A program made the position numbers and the translations under genes. A stretch of DNA of 64,000 nt, taken from positions 17,696,977 to 17,760,976 of the forward strand of contig NC_051440.1 in assembly GCF_001649575.2 (NCBI RefSeq), in the 5' to 3' direction. This stretch comes from Kryptolebias marmoratus (lineage: Eukaryota > Chordata > Actinopteri > Cyprinodontiformes > Rivulidae). Shown piece by piece: positions 61,749-64,000 of the stretch (the first letter of the stretch is position 1; every line of letters begins with the position of its first letter). Below the pieces are notes generated by a model. That model saw only the letters and a list, made by a program, of their open reading frames with translations. It was not told where the DNA came from and ran no database searches.

Positions 61749-63230
61749 ATTGTGAAGCCCAACAAACTGCAGATCATTTCCTATAGATCAATACACTTAT
61801 TACAGGATTCTGTTTAATTTAAGTCTTCTTCATCAAGTTTATTTTCTGTTTTCAGTTTTATTCATCCATAAAAATAAATCTTAGGTCTTTGAGCTGGTAA
61901 AACTGGTAACAGGTTAGTAGATTTATTCACATCAACAACTAAAATTGTATTGATTTGTTTTAGCAAACCAATCTCGTTCTGTCCAAACTCTGAATCAGCA
62001 TCGAAATCGTTTATTCGGTCGTTTGATTCAAGTCAGTCTTTTAATATCAAAGACTTCCTCCACAGAACAAAAACAGTACGGTCTAATGTTCTGTGCACTC
62101 TTATTTTGTTTGTTTGTTCAAAAATGTGGAAAAGATTGTTTTGGAGACATTTAATGTTTTCTTATTTGAGGCAAAGAGTACAAAAACAACACTAAATGTA
62201 AAAAGATTAACATAGACACTTTAAATATAAATTCTGCTCAATAAGGAAGTTTTTACGGTATTGAAAAAGTAGTCAAACCAATCTGAAACCTCTCACAGCC
62301 CTGACTGAGTGACGGGTTGCTGAGTGCACCTGCTCCACGAGCTGCTGTGTAGTTCTTGCCCAATAACCGAGGATCGGCACAACTCTTTGACTCTTTCTGA
62401 CTTTTAAGATCCCCTCTAATTCCCCTCCACTGGCCCAAGAGGAGGGAGATGTCACCCCAAAAGTGGAATGTATGGTTAGTAATTACAGCCCAAGGTTGAG
62501 CTGTTCCAGGCGAGAGCACTGCAGTGTTCCATTACCCCCTCCTTGTCCCCTTCTGCCTCCTTCCTACCCCCCTTCCCATGCCATCCCGCCATCCATGCAT
62601 CCCCGTCTGAGGACCCACCCAACCCCCCCTCCCCTTTTCTCTGTCGCTGACCCTCTGTGTCAACCTCTAACTCCCTGCACAATCTCTCATCGTGGCCTCA
62701 CGCCGCACTGGACGCCGCCGCTCCTCCAGCAGCCGGTCCTCACAGAGAGGGAAGATGATAAACGCGCCGAATCATACATGTACAAGGATAAACAAAAAGC
62801 CCCCCCGAGGTCCACGCAGATCTGCTGAGCATTAGGGCTATTTTCATCTCTGTCATCAAAAATTCCCCCCCATCATGTAACTTTCATCCCCTCATCATCT
62901 GCAGACTATAAACTCGATAGGTCAATAAACTACTTGACTACACACAATAACTTCATACTCCTTCGTTTTATTTTACCTACAGCCTTTAATCACATATATG
63001 TATTCCATCCTCTTCTCTAACCACTTCAGTTCTATTATATTAGAGCTGTAATCATTATTGAACCCCCTCTAGCCTCCGGCGTAATGCTCCTTCCACGTTA
63101 CATCAGTTTGGGTCTGCATAGCAAATTTCATCCAAGGTTAATAAAGTTGAATAATTTGACTAACCAACCATAACTGGTTCTCATTACGTCGCCAATAAAC
63201 ACATTCATCAGCGAGGACATGAAATACCCA

Positions 63231-63267
63231 ATGAATGAATGAATAAATAAATAAATAAATAAATAAA
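63231..63267. repeat. (AATA)n/(ATGA)n tetranucleotide repeat
   Basis: Three ATGA units followed by about six uninterrupted AATA units, in intron 4. Likely polymorphic. Confidence 0.9.
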
Positions 63268-63552
63268 CCCCTTCTTCGATTTCCTTGGTGGTTCAGCTCA
63301 GGAGGCAGAGCAGGACGCAGGCCGGGGCCGCTCCATAGCGGGTACCCGCACACTCAGACTTATAAATAAAAACATAAAACACACTCTGGGTGTCACCTAA
63401 ACTCCACGCAGCCACTCAGAGGCACCTCACACCGTCCTCGCCAGGAACATCTTTTTATCCATCTAATTCCTCCCACTATGAATAATGCAGTTCACTCCTT
63501 ACTGAGGCTTGGGTTTAACACATCGCTGCGCGGGTCTTTAAGGCGGGAGTGG

Positions 63553-63579
63553 GTGTGTGTGTGCGTGTGTGTGTGTGTG
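63553..63579. repeat. (TG)n microsatellite
   Basis: A TG tract with one TGCG interruption, followed by GAGAGGGGGG. Confidence 0.88.
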
Positions 63580-64000
63580 AGAGGGGGGTCCTTATTCATA
63601 AACAGCAGTGCAGTAAATACCGGAGCTTTGGAGCCAATTTAATGGCAGTTGTGCTTAACAAATCTGCCTCAATCTAATGATCAGCCACAAAGCTCGGCTG
63701 TGGCTTTAATCTGCACACAGAGGCTCCCGAAACTCTGCGACTCACTGAATACGCTTAGGGATCTCTCCATCCAGAGAGTGGAGAGCATGGGCCTGACACT
63801 TAATCCACACAACACAACACTGGGATCAACACAAATACGGAACAATGTTAGTCTTTCATGAATAAAAAATAACTCCGAGAGGCCTAAAACACTGCAGCAA
63901 CGACGCATTAAGATACAAAAACATCATGATGCGCTCTTTTCCAAATCCTCCCTATTCCGTGCCTTCATCACCGGAGTCTTTTCCTGCCTCTTATTCCGAC

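Larger units (their letters stand above)
1..64000 (-). other. WWOX: WWOX gene, internal part (exons 5-8 with introns)
   Basis: The whole window lies inside one minus-strand gene. Four exons, read right to left, give a continuous 647-nt open frame matching residues 137-352 of vertebrate WWOX, a tumour suppressor with two N-terminal WW domains and a C-terminal SDR domain. Exon lengths and splice phases equal those I recall for human exons 5 (c.410-516), 6 (c.517-605), 7 (c.606-791) and 8 (c.792-1056). The first four exons and the last exon are not in the window. Intron sizes here are 25468 nt (intron 5), 3674 (6), 2707 (7), at least 25351 (8) and at least 6153 (4). This keeps the mammalian pattern of long introns 5 and 8 at a much smaller scale. 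Identity is certain; the species is inferred only as teleost. Confidence 0.95.
57848..64000 (-). other. WWOX intron 4, partial
   Basis: Non-coding up to the window edge. Exon 4, which would encode the second WW domain end and TGANSGIG, was looked for on the minus strand and not found, so the intron is longer than 6.1 kb. It contains the (TG)12 acceptor tract, a poly(A)24 run (59079-59102), the second long-inverted-repeat element (61125-61748), an (AATA)n tract (63231-63267), a (TG)n tract (63553-63579) and two candidate regulatory blocks. The stretch 62520-62830 is C-rich without a recognised function. Confidence 0.85.

Noticed and set aside
62253..62519. 88-codon minus-strand frame considered as WWOX exon 4
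   Set aside because: Exon 4 should be 179 nt ending in TGANSGIG before a GT. The translation here shows no such motif.
62476..62828. C-rich stretch with a 121-codon plus-strand frame
   Set aside because: Proline-rich translation of a CCC/CCT-rich low-complexity stretch, with no domain and no splice context.

Overview
The window is vertebrate, almost certainly teleost, genomic DNA. It is a piece of one large gene, WWOX (WW domain-containing oxidoreductase), lying on the minus strand. Four coding exons can be assigned with confidence. They correspond to human exons 5 to 8 and have the lengths I recall for the human exons: 107, 89, 186 and 265 nt. They run right to left at 57741-57847, 32184-32272, 28324-28509 and 25352-25616. 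Each is flanked by AG/GT splice sites. Spliced, they give 647 nt of open frame covering codons 137 to 352 in human numbering, most of the short-chain dehydrogenase/reductase (SDR) domain. The WW domains and the TGxxxGIG cofactor loop (exons 1-4) lie beyond position 64000, and the last exon lies beyond position 1. No second protein-coding gene is supported on either strand.

Layout: 1-25351 is intron 8 (partial); 25617-28323 intron 7; 28510-32183 intron 6; 32273-57740 intron 5; 57848-64000 intron 4 (partial). The teleost call rests on four things: the WWOX protein is clearly vertebrate but diverged from mammals, the introns are far shorter than in mammals, dinucleotide (TG/CA) microsatellites are dense, and the transposable elements are fish-type.

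The introns hold three non-LTR retrotransposon remnants (15748-15990, 40820-41527, 49775-50725), two of them with internal deletions. They also hold two copies of one long-inverted-repeat element (about 54118-54661 and 61125-61748), two further probable interspersed repeats (46600-47075, 56893-57240), many microsatellites and one assembly gap (16328-16567). Several AT-rich, TAAT-dense, non-repetitive stretches look like candidate conserved regulatory elements. That would fit WWOX being a host for enhancers of its neighbour MAF, but it is inferred from base composition only.

The most interesting points are these. A (TG)12 tract replaces the polypyrimidine tract immediately upstream of exon 5, an arrangement like that of the CFTR exon 9 acceptor. 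Two SDR positions differ from human: the tetrad Asn (232) is Cys and the adenine-side Asp (183) is Asn. The inverted-repeat element carries consensus splice-donor sequences in its arms. I did not find a clearly new biological system here.
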